64,000 nt of DNA from Siphonodentalium dalli (GCA_032622095.1 CP136064.1:277663614-277727613), one strand, 5' to 3'; positions 10,273-20,690 are shown, counted from the stretch's first letter. The notes: generated by a model from the letters alone, not told the origin. A program made the numbers and translations.

Positions 10273-10679
10273 ACAAATCATCCTACCTCTGTTCATTGTG
10301 TGGTGTGGTGTGTGCAAAAGATCATTTACCTCACGAGAAACCTCATCATGTAAAAGCATACATAGTAAATACACATACGTCAGAAAAACCAGGAGAACAC
10401 TGGGTTGCAATTTTCTTCAATGGAAACATTGCAACATATTTCGATTCGTTTGGGATACCAGTTATTGATAAATATATCAAATCATTTATTCAAAGAAATT
10501 CGATCGAATGTAAAATAAACGTTGGGCGGATTCAACATCACGGTACAAACGTGTGGGGTATCTACTGCATATTTGCTTTACATTTCTTGAAAAGCGGATA
10601 TGGTATAAAAGTATTAGTTGAAATGAATTTTGATGGTGACTACTTCAAAAATGATAGAAAGTATTTGATTGTTTCATAG
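10262..10679 (+). pseudogene. Adenain-like cysteine protease, frame break and catalytic Cys replaced by Trp
   Basis: Virion maturation protease of the C5/Ulp1 type. ATG 10262 begins one frame. The catalytic part is in another, so a break lies in the GT-rich stretch at about 10295-10320. His is in PGEHWVAIFF (about 10398), Asp/acid in YFDSFG (about 10443) and the oxyanion Gln in RIQHHG. Six residues after the Gln, where the family has the nucleophilic Cys before Gly, the codon is TGG (10554-10556, Trp), giving NVWGIYC. One base change (TGT to TGG) would explain it. The protein would be inactive even without the frame break. Confidence 0.85.
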
Positions 10680-11086
10680 AAACTATGAGCCCTTACGAAA
10701 AGAATCAGAAACATTACCCAAAACATGTATTTCACAAACTTGTAAGACTTACTGTGAATTTCATTATTGATCAAATGTGCTCATTACCAATTGTTTAAAT
10801 ATGTTTAAATCATAATCATTTGTAAATATGTTGATTGTTAATTAATGATGAAATGAGTTACCAAATGTAAATTATGTTCATTGCATTACCAATTATTGAT
10901 TGTAAATATGATAATTTCATGATCAGTTGTAAATATGTTGATTCTTAATTCAAAAATAAAAGTTATGTTGTTGAAAAACAGTGTCTGTTTTTAATGATCG
11001 TCTTCGGCAATGTCGATGAAGATCTTAATTCACCAAAAAAGAAACACATTTGAAATGACGTTCGGGAAAATTGGTAGAAAAACACA
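10680..11086 (+). other. AT-rich 3' flank of the Polinton genes
   Basis: No ORF. Imperfect repeats of a TTGTAAATATGTTGATT-like motif (10790-10945), an AATAAA at 10955-10960 that could end the protease transcript, and a short imperfect inverted repeat GATCGTCTTCG / CGATGAAGATC near 10997-11025. The right terminal repeat of the element is expected in or just after this stretch. Confidence 0.5.
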
Positions 11087-11584
11087 ATGACGTCGCCAAC
11101 GTCGCGTTTTACATATAACAAAATCCCATTTAGAGCATATCATTTCTCCACGATGGAATACGCTGTTACTGATCTTGGATCTTATGTCAGAGCCATCCGT
11201 GTATCGGCCCCGAGGGACATTGCGGTGTGGGAGGCCCTTTCCTGGGCAGTGTATGGTACAGGTGAAACGTTCTTTGAACTATTCACTTTTGTCTGTGCAA
11301 CTTGGGCTCGCAATCCTACACTGTTCAGTGGACAGGAGATAGAACATATCGAATGGCTTGGGACAACAGATGTCTTACTTACGGTGGCGGCAACCCTTCT
11401 GCAGAGAAAGCTCGTGTTTTGGAGAGAGAAAAAGTAATACAGATTCAGCGTATCCCCAGTGAGGAATGTGAGTATACCGAAAGGTATATTTCCATCTCTC
11501 ATCGAGGGTTCGCTTGAATTTCGGGAGTTGGACCAAGAGGATGGATTTGAGTTCCTAAAGACCCCTTATCCACTTTTCTTGTGA
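11087..11584 (+). pseudogene. Decayed ORF of unknown family
   Basis: ATG 11087 opens a 116-residue frame (MTSPTSRFTYNKIPFRAYHF...). The reading then seems to continue in two other frames (about 11380-11470 with VIQIQRIPSEE, and from about 11465 with SIPKGIFPSLIEG) to a stop at 11582. Base composition is closer to 50% GC than the Polinton genes. I do not recognise a domain. It could be a Polinton cargo gene, a relic of another transposon, or chance. Confidence 0.3.
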
Positions 11585-11650
11585 TCTGACGTAAAACGGT
11601 CCTTTTCAGGGTCACCCAAAACCTGCTATCAGATGGCTCTTGCATGCACA

Positions 11651-12213
11651 TTTTCACAGCGCTACCGTCTTCGAATCTATTTGAAGACTTTCGCTTTTGT
11701 TAAAAATGCACAGGTAAAGCATCACAATTTACTAATGCTTCTATTTTTTGTTCGGTATTATTCTAAGTTCAGTGTGTCCAGCGATGGGGAACGCCCTTCG
11801 CTTACCACACTGCCATTATAATCCGAGAACAAATAGAAACATCAGTAAATTATGCTCTTTTCTGTCAAAAAACATCATATTTCTCTGAATAAAAACACCG
11901 ATTTGACTCAGGAAAAATTTTATATGTACCATTTTACCATTATCTCATAACATATTTCACTGAAAGGTAACTTCTACTGAGTACATTTTACAATGCTAGC
12001 GTCTTCGAATTTATTCGAAGACTTTCGCTTTTGTTAAAAAATGCACTGGTAAAGTAGCACAATTTACCAATGCTTCGATTTTTGCTCGGTATTATTCTAA
12101 GTTCAGTGTGTCCAGCGCAGTTGAACGCCATTCGCTTACCACACTGGCATTAGAAGCCGAGAAAAAAACGATACATTGGTAAATTATGCTCTTGTCTGTC
12201 AAAAAAAATCATT
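11651..12213. repeat. Diverged direct repeat, two copies, about 336-bp period
   Basis: Copies at about 11651-11878 and 11986-12213 share long stretches (GTCTTCGAAT..., AGACTTTCGCTTTTGTTA, TATTATTCTAAGTTCAGTGT, TCCAGCG, GCTTACCACACTG). Each starts with a small palindrome around TCTTCGAAT/ATTCGAAGA. A satellite unit or the two ends of a deleted element are both possible. Confidence 0.7.
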
Positions 12214-12239
12214 CGAAGCGCTCACCTTACTCTTTTGGA

Positions 12240-12570
12240 ATCTAACACAACCTCTGGGTCGACGAACCCGGCCCTGTGCCGGCACTCTGGCCCACCCCCA
12301 CGCTCGTCGACACTCTGGCCCATGGGCCAGAGTGTCGACGAGCCCGGCCATGGGCCGCCTCTCTGGTCCACCTCCTCGCTGTCGACCACTCTGGCCCATA
12401 TGCCAGAGTGGCCGACCCAGAAATTTTGGACCGACCCTGGGTGGCCTCTCTAGCTGGCCCACTTGATCGCTGTCGGCCACTCTGGCCCATGGGCCAGAGT
12501 GTTCGACCCAGAAAATTTCTGGGGGTGGGGGGTGGGCCAGAGTGGCGGCCAATACTACTCATGTGTCTCT
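12240..12570. repeat. GC-rich block of repeated GGCCCATGGGCC palindromes
   Basis: A block of more than 60% GC in an AT-rich neighbourhood. The motif CTCTGGCCCATGGGCCAGAG occurs at about 12314 and 12479, with variants at 12390 (CATATG centre) and 12530. Between them are GTCGAC/GTCGACGAG and CCGACCC pieces. Each motif is a perfect or near-perfect palindrome of 20-24 bp. All reading frames stay open by composition, so no coding is inferred. Confidence 0.75.
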
Positions 12571-12572
12571 GA

Positions 12573-14184
12573 TTGGCGACCACAGATAGCTTCGCATTGA
12601 GCCGCGCCAAGTATTCATTACCTGGGCTAACTAAAACATGTTAGCAAACACATGCCCTGGTTAGCATGTGTGGCCAATCTATGATAGCCATCAAATACCC
12701 ATTGATTAGATAATCATATACCGCCGCCATGTACATCCGTTCGACGACCACAGGAAACTTCGCGTTGGGCATCGCCCAGTATAAACTCAATGGACTATAT
12801 CACCACTATCAATCTGGTCAAGTGGTACTGCTGTTTTGGTGGTGCTACAATCGAGGAGCCATTATGTGTACGAAACATTCAAAAACATATCTTATAAAAT
12901 ATTTTAATAATGTGTGCATATATTGGTTATTGAAAACCGACCATTAGCAAGATGACTCTTTCTGTTGTTTTACAAGCACCAGTGCAGCCATTGTCGAACG
13001 TATGCATCAATTCTTGAATGTTTCTTATGCCCACTGCCTTTTCTTTGATTCGTCCAGATTATTCAAACACCGCGAAAATGAATTCTTTAGAAAAAAAATG
13101 AACGGTACTTTTTTTTAATTAACAGTATTAGTTTTGCCCTACTAGCATCATAGCAATTCAGCAGAACCCATCAACATCATAGAAAATTACCAGGACCACC
13201 TGGTGTATGTATGTATGTATGTATGTATATATGTATGTATAAAACATGTTGGTGAATACGAGCCTTGTGCTATTTTCATATGCATGCTGGACAATTGGTT
13301 TGGAAGGGTTGCGGGCAATTTGTTATAAAGGGCTGTAGTTTGATATATGACATGAATGAAAAACTAATGCACACGCCCACCAGTTAATTACACACCGAAT
13401 GAGATATTGTGTATTCATTAAAGGCCTACTTAATTTTCGAATCCCCAGATAACATTATTTACAACATATTCCATATTATATACCATTTGGAAGAGGAACC
13501 AAAATATATACAGAACAGCTATGGCCTAGAAGTGTTCACCAATTGATAGAGATTCTCAGATTCATTCCAAGACTTCCCCCGTTGTCAATTCAGAATGCAT
13601 CTGAATTCAAACTAAGAGATATTGTTATTCCCCTTCCATTGTGAATAATAGACTTTACAGTACAGTCCGGGTCAAAACGGAGAACACACCTCGGTACCTC
13701 GACAAAAACAACATGGTCCCAGTTTGTTCAACCGGATCAGTTTATAATACAATGTTTTGGAGCTTCCACTTTCACATGGTATCTAATATGGTATATGTTG
13801 TATATAATGTGATTAACCGGACCTTTAAGATGTGCTATAGTCTGAAATTAGACTTCAAATATCTGTCAATAATCAATCATACAATAACTCGTGGCATTTA
13901 ATTTCTACGCTCTAATAGAGAGAGAAAGAGAGAGGGGAGAGAGATGTCATTTATTTTTGTGACATGTGTATGTATAGTCAATTATAAAATAATGAAAAAA
14001 ATACAATAAACACCCGGTCAATAAGGCATATATGTCACGCTTAATATCAATCACTTTGCATACGTGTTAGGAATATTTTGCATATCAATTCCTGCAAAAA
14101 TAAAGTTTAAAAAAATTAAACTTTCATTCTTATTCATTGCATAATTATATGTGTTAACCACTAATATAATAGATAGTTTCGTAT
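12573..14184. other. Intergenic, no gene seen
   Basis: AT-rich unique-looking sequence. A (GTAT)n microsatellite lies at 13204-13240 and a GA-rich tract at 13918-13945. No ORF with recognisable content. Confidence 0.5.
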
Positions 14185-14187
14185 CTA

Positions 14188-14420
14188 TAGATAATTCTTT
14201 CTGTCGAAAGCGTCGGAGAGATACTTAGATAATTGTCGTGGATAAGACATTATTTCTGCTAATGCGTCATAACATTTTCCTTCCGATACCAATTCAGAGA
14301 TTATTTTGGGTAGAGATCTTAATAGTGATCCCCTGAGTTCATGATAATGAGGGCAACGCAAGAGAGAGTGGGTATCATCTTCAACCTCGTTCAAGTTACA
14401 TATGACGCAAATGTGTTCAC
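14188..14420 (-). pseudogene. Relic of a LINE-type reverse transcriptase C-terminal tail
   Basis: On the minus strand a C-x2-C...H...C pattern (CVICN, then EVEDDTHSLLRCPHYHELR) is visible at about 14340-14410, with a helical tail to 14188. This Cys/His tail with ED-E-H-LL-CP-Y--LR is typical of the C-terminus of animal non-LTR retrotransposon polyproteins. Upstream frames on the same strand are broken. It lies just before the multicopper oxidase exon, in the opposite orientation. Confidence 0.6.
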
Positions 14421-14533
14421 GAGTTTCTCATTCTTAAAACATCCAATAATACGATACAAGATCATCCAAAATACGTGTTATGTAATACCAAAATTTATCG
14501 TTCATCCTACCAAAAGGTTCTATTCTATTTTAG

Positions 14534-14681
14534 CTCGCAATTTCAACTTCACTCGAAGAAATCAAGACTCTGGATACAGAAGGAAAACTGAAGAGAAACC
14601 TTAACCATGCCCCGATTAAAGACACAGTTACAGTGCCAGACGGGGGATACACAATTATCAGGTTCCACGCAAATAACCCAG
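14534..14681 (+). CDS. Laccase-type multicopper oxidase, penultimate exon
   Basis: The acceptor TATTTTAG ends at 14533 and the donor G/GTTAGT is at 14681/14682. The exon reads 49 codons plus one base, with KRNLNHAPIKDTVTVPDGGY and TIIRFHANNPG, the typical lead-in to the last copper-binding motif of laccases. The phase joins exactly with the exon at 15467. Multicopper oxidases oxidise phenols or metals and are secreted or membrane-bound; substrate cannot be told here. Upstream exons are not recognised in the window; the Polinton region may lie in, or upstream of, the gene's earlier introns. Confidence 0.85.
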
Positions 14682-14983
14682 GTTAGTATTTACACAGAAT
14701 CGCCCCCGCCCCTATGAATCCTGAATACCAGTTAATTGAGAGGGTGAATCCTGCGTACATACCAATGATACCGTTAAGAAATTATCGAATACAAGTCATG
14801 GTTATTTCACATTAATATGAATATGATATTTTTGACACATTTGCTGAAGTATATAATGTCGATAACTTCAACACATCAAGATTTATGAGACTGAATTACT
14901 AAACAAAATTGTCATTTTGGCTGAGAAATAATCAAATTTTTAAAAATATTATGCTATAAAAGCTGTGCAGCAGCCTTGTTGTT

Positions 14984-15390
14984 AAACCTGAATACCGGTT
15001 AAAATGGGCGTAAACCTGAATACCGGTTAAAATGGGCGTAAACCTGAATACCGGTTAAAATGGGCGTAAACCTGAATACCAGTTAAAATGGACGTAAACC
15101 TGAATACCGGTTAAAATGGGCATATCATCATATGTATCCAGGGTTCCAATTAACATCATCGATAAACCTGAATACCGGTTAAAATGGGCATATCATCATA
15201 TGTTTCCAGGGTTCCAATTAACATCATCGTTAAACCTGAATACCTGTTAAAATGGACGTAAACCTGAATACCGGTTAAAATGGGCATATCATCATATGTA
15301 TCCAGGGTTCCAATTAACATCATCGTTAAACCTGAATACCGGTTAAAATGGACATATGAATCCAGGGTTCCAATTAACATCATATAATTT
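14984..15390. repeat. 28-bp minisatellite in the oxidase intron
   Basis: About nine copies of a 28-bp unit built around AAACCTGAATACCGGTTAAA, first in direct tandem (14984-15125) and then interspersed with a second motif (TATCCAGGGTTCCAATTAAC) repeated four times. A single diverged copy of the first motif lies at 14715. Confidence 0.85.
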
Positions 15391-15466
15391 CGGCTGCAGA
15401 AACGAAGGTAATTCCGAACAAACAAACACTATCGTCATTTGTTCAATCATGCTGATTATTTTTCAG

Positions 15467-15696
15467 GATTTTGGTTGTTCCACTGTCACATAGCGTTCCA
15501 CGTAGAAATTGGCATGGGGCTGGTCATTCAGGTTGGAGAGAGAGCTCAGCACCCTAAACCGCCTTACAAGTTTCCAAAATGTGGCAACTGGAAATGGCAA
15601 CAAGAACCGGAAGAACAAAACCCATCAAGTGGGAAATCTCTTACCAGCTCACTCTGTGTAGTCTATGCAACCATTGTTTTACTATTCTATTTTTAG
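15467..15696 (+). CDS. Laccase-type multicopper oxidase, last exon
   Basis: The acceptor TTTTTCAG ends at 15466. The exon opens with GFWLFHCHIAFHVEIGMGLV, which carries the H-C-H-x3-H-x4-M set of type 1 and type 3 copper ligands of the Cu-oxidase_3 domain. After PPYKFPKCGNW and a hydrophilic linker it ends in a small-residue/hydrophobic tail (SSLCVVYATIVLLFYF), suggesting a C-terminal membrane or GPI anchor. The stop codon ends at 15696. With the previous exon this is the intact 3' end of the gene. The intron between (14682-15466) holds a minisatellite. Confidence 0.88.
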
Positions 15697-16264
15697 CGTG
15701 ATGTTATTGAAATTTTTACAATATGTTTATATATTTTTGGGATATTAAAATTTGTATATATGCTTATATAATTTCGTGTTATTATAATTTCTATAATATG
15801 TTTATGTTTATGTTATTATTTTCGACACGTATAATGTCGTAGCATCTAATTATGTGACAACACAGAATATTAATATCTTTGGTTTATTTTATAGCCCATA
15901 ATTAAGTCCATTGGCATAATGTGTGAACTATAACAAGTACGACTGGTGTGGTCGGTGGGAGAGAGACACAAAGGGAGAGACATTCGGAGAGAGACGATGA
16001 TTGTATATCCCACTCAGTATTCATATAGGAACAGTCTATTCTTCGTCCGGAGGTATATGTTTAGGTCATATACAATCAGACGACAGACAGACGAAAAGCT
16101 AATATCATAGAAATGCAGAAGGATTCTTATTATTTGGGGGGAATGTTCAGATAGTAAGTTCAACAAACGACATACAGGTATGCGTCGGAAACGATCACAG
16201 CTGATAACGCTCTTTATCGTTTACCACTGTTGATTGACAGCAGCATGATACACTGAGGAATACA
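15697..16264. other. 3' flank of oxidase gene, no gene seen
   Basis: AT-rich sequence followed by a GAGAGA-rich stretch near 15955-16000. No RNA gene or further ORF recognised. Confidence 0.45.
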
Positions 16265-17630
16265 AAAATAGCTTTGTTTCCGGTAACCCCCCCCCCCCCC
16301 CCGCTCGCCATACGCCCCCCCCTCCAAAGTTCCCAATTGACAGTCTGAAAATTACCAAGCTCATTCTCCCAACTTGACTTTATTCTTCCAGTCTCTATTC
16401 GTTTAAGTTGCTGGTTTCAATTCAATGAGTCATTATCCTAATTAACTTGCAAAATCGCACTCACAAAACACACCAAACCAGGGATAGTGGGCCACAGGAG
16501 CCTGGAATTTGGTCAAACCGCAAGGGCTTTCAAATATTTTTGAATTTCGCGGGCTTTAAGTTTAGGTTTAGATTTTATTTCCGTTCCGACTTTGTTATTC
16601 CAGAAAAACTGTTTTGCGCCGTTTGTCATTTCCGATTCGTCATCGGGTGATGGAGATGCGGCATATTTGTCTTCGTTGGTCAATTTAAAATAAATTACCG
16701 AAATACAGTGAGATTTTTGAAGAACTGGAAAACTATACCTCTGGAATGTTGTAGATTGGCATCTAGGGTGTAAGATGTACCAAGAGTTTTTAGTGAAAAA
16801 TATTTTTTGTAGGAATACAGTTGAGTTCAAAATGGGTGGCAACAATTTTCTGTTTCGTTCCTTCCGTGACCTGCGGTCCCGGGTTCTGGTTCCGCCAATA
16901 AAAGAGGGTTTTTGACCAAATTCCAGGCTCATGTGAGTGGGCTAACAAACATCCAAAAACATGATTCCTCGAATATAGGCAACTTTAACCCAAAGTTTTT
17001 TAGACTGATGGGTATGGAATATGCCTATTAACTCAATTTGAGATGTTTGGGGGTGTTGGTTAATAGAAATTGAATGGCTTTGGACATATATATATATGAC
17101 AATTGATTGTTTCATACAAATTATCAACAATATGTTTTTAAATTTTCTGATAGTTAGGCACTGAAGCATGTAACCCCAGTATGAAAATTGGATGAAACAT
17201 TGATGATTTTTGGGAAGGTGCAGGGAGGTGGGAATTTTTTTAGCAGGTCAATATTGTTCACATACAGGGAACTCATGCTTTAACGCACGTGTTATTATGG
17301 AATAACTACTTAATTCTACATGCATGTACTAAATTATATCAAGAATCAATCATATATAATAGTCCTGACTATAATTTGTAAATAATAATTTCAACTAACT
17401 AGAATAAAGTCTATATCAGTTTTATAGAGGTATTGACTTACATGTAGTATTGTTGTGTCCTATGTGGGGAAGGTAGTGGTGTGGTGAAAGCTTCCCTAAG
17501 ACAAAAGATTCACGACATACATGCAGCCACTCCTATATGCGAGATTTGTACAAAGAGGTTTACCCCCCTCCCTACCCTAATTTTTTCCCCGCCGTTACCG
17601 GAAACGAAGGTACTATTTGATTTGGCCTGA
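16265..17630. mobile_element. Possible 1.37-kb non-autonomous element with short inverted ends
   Basis: TTTGTTTCCGGTAAC followed by a poly-C run (16273-16305) is mirrored by GTTACCGGAAACGAAGG at 17595-17612, next to another C-rich run. The inverted match is only about 15 bp, so support is moderate. The TA-flanked MITE at 16485 lies inside. Confidence 0.35.
16485..16944. mobile_element. 460-bp MITE with TA target duplication
   Basis: The left end GAGCCTGGAATTTGGTCAAA (16498-16517) is the exact inverse complement of TTTGACCAAATTCCAGGCTC at 16911-16930, and the outer ends (GTGGGCC / GTGGGC) are flanked by TA at 16485-16486 and 16943-16944. TA duplication suggests a Tc1/mariner-type transposase acted in trans. 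The long open frame on the minus strand inside it is not convincing as a gene. Confidence 0.7.
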
Positions 17631-18791
17631 CCATTATTCAAAATGTATTAAAACTTCCACTTTTGAAAGACGACATATGGCCAAATCAAAAGACGCATTG
17701 AAATCATAAACAATATAACTTTGAGGGTGATGTTTCGGTCCCAAACAAACAAAAACAGCCATGTGGAACAGGAAAGAGCTTTTCGTGTTTTCTATTCCTG
17801 ATATGGTAAAAATAAAGAGCGTTTCTTTCACTTATGTCCGAAAAATTTAAAACAGCTGGAAAATGGCTGTGACCATGGCACCGTATTTTTCAGAGCATAA
17901 TTGTGAGGCCGGTGTATAAATATTTCGTGCATTGCTGAACCTATATCTTATACCTCCTTCCAAATTACACAGACACATTTTGGAAGTTCGAATGAGCCAA
18001 GTCCGTTTAATTTACCTTAAGAATCGTGGTGTATTGGTTTTACCACTTGTAACTAGTGTACTATGGCGATATATATAGTCTGAGTCAACTTGGGGTACCC
18101 TTATACAAAATATATGGACTGGTACCACGATTCTATATAATGAGTCGACTAGTAGCCGGCTCGCTGGTTTTCATATATATAGGTCAGGGAGGAATTTTCA
18201 GGGCACGTATGCCGGGGTGGGACTGTTTGTGCAATCAGTTTGGCTTAAAACACCTTAGAATAAGAGAAATAATGTAATTCTAACTGCTAAACTGACTGCA
18301 GGCAGTTATCGTGTTGTATTTTGTTGCAAATTTTGAAATCCAAGATGGCCGCCGGCAGCCATGTTTTTTTTGGCCGAATGACCCCAAAATGACTCGTTCC
18401 TATTTACATGTCAATGTTAACATCCATGACAAATAGTATGCACAGAAATTCATATACAGCTGTTTACGGTGAATTCCCCCCGCAAATCTCTGTTTTATTG
18501 TTAAAAGGGGGGGTGGGTGTCCACAAATGGTCGGAAAAAACTGCCGAAAACGGAAAAAAAATTGGACGCGGGGGTGGGTGGGTCCCAACAAGGGTCGAAA
18601 GTAAAAAATCAGCATACGTGCCTGAAAAAAAATTCCGACCCCCCCGTATATATTGGTTAAATTACTGAAGGGTTGACATACCCTAAGTCAAAATAAGATA
18701 ACCCGTACAGATAGATAAATGTTCACATGCAGACTAAGTGAACTCACGCTTTCTAAGATGGGAGTATGACCTATGCATATTGATATGTAGC
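16945..18791. other. Intergenic, no gene seen
   Basis: AT-rich sequence with short G- and C-rich tracts (18505-18525, 18569-18590). No ORF with recognisable content and no RNA gene. Sense-like GATGGCCGCC motifs near 18340 look like parts of common dispersed repeats. Confidence 0.45.
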
Positions 18792-19030
18792 CTTAAAGAT
18801 GATTATCCGAATTAACGCTCCTAAATTACTATTTCTTTGGCTTCGGGGGGAATATTTTATTCGAGTCGAGGCACCCACCCATCAAAGCTCAGAGTGATCA
18901 GATATCGATTTTTTAAAGTTTGTTATTTCTCGAGATGTGCAACTATTTGTGGCCCAGAAAAACGTCATCAAACGGACTGTCTCGGAAAAAATTGCAGAGG
19001 AAGATGGATAACTCCAAAATCAAGTGGTAA
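18792..19030. mobile_element. Copy 1 of the GGTACTCAATC MITE family
   Basis: Shares CCTAAATTACTATTTCTTTG, TTCGGGGG, CACCCATCAAAGCTCAGAG and the ATCAAGTGG end with the complete copy at 53101-53364, here in the opposite orientation. The ends are degraded. Confidence 0.7.
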
Positions 19031-19500
19031 GCGGCCAAATTTCGTGATATATAGGGTCTACTCAAGTGATCAAAATGTTGATAAATAACACGTTTTGGGA
19101 AATTTGATACCATAGTTGAAAGACACTGTGGTTTGCATTATTTTGTTGGAATTAATCGATTCTGATAACTAAAGGGTATTTTGAAGAAATGTTGTTGTTG
19201 TTGTATCTTGATATGGGGGCAGTCTGATCAGATTGAGTAATTTAAATAAAATCGGGACGTTACAAAATGACTCACGAGGTTACGAGTTGACTGGAGGTTA
19301 CGATTTGATTCTAATAGGGTACGAGCAATTATTTTGGAGCTGATCAGATACCTCGTTTAACGGTATATACTCGAAGGGCGCGCATCTATAATCTTAAATG
19401 GACTCCACCACCCATCATGTGCAATTTGATTTATACATCAAGATATTGAATGATGTTACACCCACTTTGGTGTTTTTAAAAACCATCCTAAAGATATCCG

Positions 19501-19839
19501 TTAAAGGTACTCAATCCGATTAAGCACCCCTAAATTACTATTTCTTTGACTTCGGGGGTAAAAAATATTTGATTCGAATCGAGGAACCCACCCTTCAAAG
19601 CTCAGAGTGATCAGATATCGATTTTTGAAGTTTGTTAAATTTTGGACATGTGGTCCACTTGCTCGAGCTCAAACAGACAAATTGCGGGTGTAAGATGGAT
19701 AAATCTAAAATCAAGTGGTTATTATTGTTAATAGTAACCACTTGATTTTAGAGTTATCCATCTTACACCCGCAAATTGTATGTTTGAGCTCGAGCAAGTG
19801 GACCACATCTCCAAAATTTAACAAACTTCAAAAATCGAT
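19501..19839. mobile_element. Copy 2 of the GGTACTCAATC MITE family, turned into a fold-back
   Basis: The left end TTAAAGGTACTCAATCCGAT matches the complete copy at 53101. From 19617 the sequence folds back: about 105 bp ending ATCAAGTGGTTA is followed, after a 10-base loop, by its near-perfect inverse complement to 19839. The right terminal sequence is missing, so the element appears to have been copied head-on during transposition or repair. Confidence 0.75.
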
Positions 19840-19912
19840 TAGTTGAATATAACGTGACTGTCAATTCTGGGGTGAATGTCGAGTATAGCTCCTGTGACAC
19901 TACCATGTCGTC

Positions 19913-20499
19913 TATGGGAGGCCAAATTCACATTTATTAATAATTGGGCTTCAGCGCAATTCAGCGCAACTCAATTGCACTTCAGCGCAATTCATTTGTG
20001 CTTCAACGCAATTCAATTGCGCTTCTACATCGGAATACAAAATTAATTGCGCTTTAGCGCAATTAATTTTCCATATATGGCTACATTCCCCCCCCCCCCC
20101 CCCCCCAGTAAATTAATGAATAAATCCAATACCAAATTAATTAATTATTTTCCCCACATAAGGCTCATTCAATTGCGCTGAAGCGCAATTATTTTTCCCA
20201 TATCAGGTCCCATATCAGGTTACCCCCCCCCCCCCCCCCCCCCCAGTAAATTAATGAATAAATCCAATACAAAATTAATTAATTATTTTCCCCACATAAG
20301 GCTCATTCAATTGCGCTGAAGCGCAATTATTTTTCCCATATCAGGTTACCCCCCCCCCCCCCCCCCCCCCCCACCCCCCCCCCCCCCCCAGTAGGGGTGT
20401 AAGCTTGTAACAATAATTGCCCTTTAGCGCAATTGATATGAATCAGGCTGAATTGCGCTGAAGCGCAATTATTAATAAATGTGAATTTGGCCTCCCATA
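19913..20499. mobile_element. 587-bp non-autonomous element with 33-bp perfect inverted ends and 6-bp target duplication
   Basis: TATGGGAGGCCAAATTCACA at 19913 and its exact inverse at the right end (to 20499) are flanked on both sides by GTCGTC (19907-19912, 20500-20505). The interior is unusual: palindromes of the type AATTGCGC...GCGCAATT repeated about eight times, and poly-C runs of 18 to 40 bases preceding a repeated 125-130-bp unit (AGTAAATTAATGAATAAATC...). No ORF. A 6-bp duplication is seen with Polintons and a few DNA transposon superfamilies; I cannot assign one. Confidence 0.85.
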
Positions 20500-20690
20500 G
20501 TCGTCGAGGATAGTGCCTGCGACATTACCCCTCGAATGACTTACAATCGATTTTGGGAGGTTGGTCACGCTGGGGGAGCTTATTTGTTACAGGTAGAGTT
20601 TTCTCCCTTCGCCTTGGATAAATTATTAGTTGCGTATTTTCGTTTTATGATAATTTGACAAATAAATTGATAATAAAGAGGATAAATACA

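Larger units (their letters stand above)
1..10990 (+). mobile_element. Polinton/Maverick (adintovirus-like) element, left end outside the window
   Basis: Thirteen consecutive + strand reading frames give the full hallmark set of a Polinton: protein-primed family B polymerase, packaging ATPase, retrovirus-type integrase with chromodomain, jelly-roll minor and major capsid proteins and an adenain-like protease. Neighbouring ORFs are tightly packed, several with ATGA-type overlaps. The left terminal repeat lies before base 1. The right terminal repeat cannot be recognised without it, so the right limit is placed after the protease gene and the AATAAA at 10955. At least fifteen reading-frame breaks are visible, yet five ORFs, including ATPase and major capsid, are open. 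This is either a fairly young dead copy or a copy with assembly errors in homopolymers. Confidence 0.93.

Noticed and set aside
12199-12610. Overlapping open frames of about 100-120 codons on both strands
   Set aside because: GC-rich palindromic composition lacks stops in all frames; no protein-like content.
16513-16932. 139-codon minus-strand open frame
   Set aside because: Spans almost exactly a 460-bp MITE from one inverted end to the other; no domain seen.
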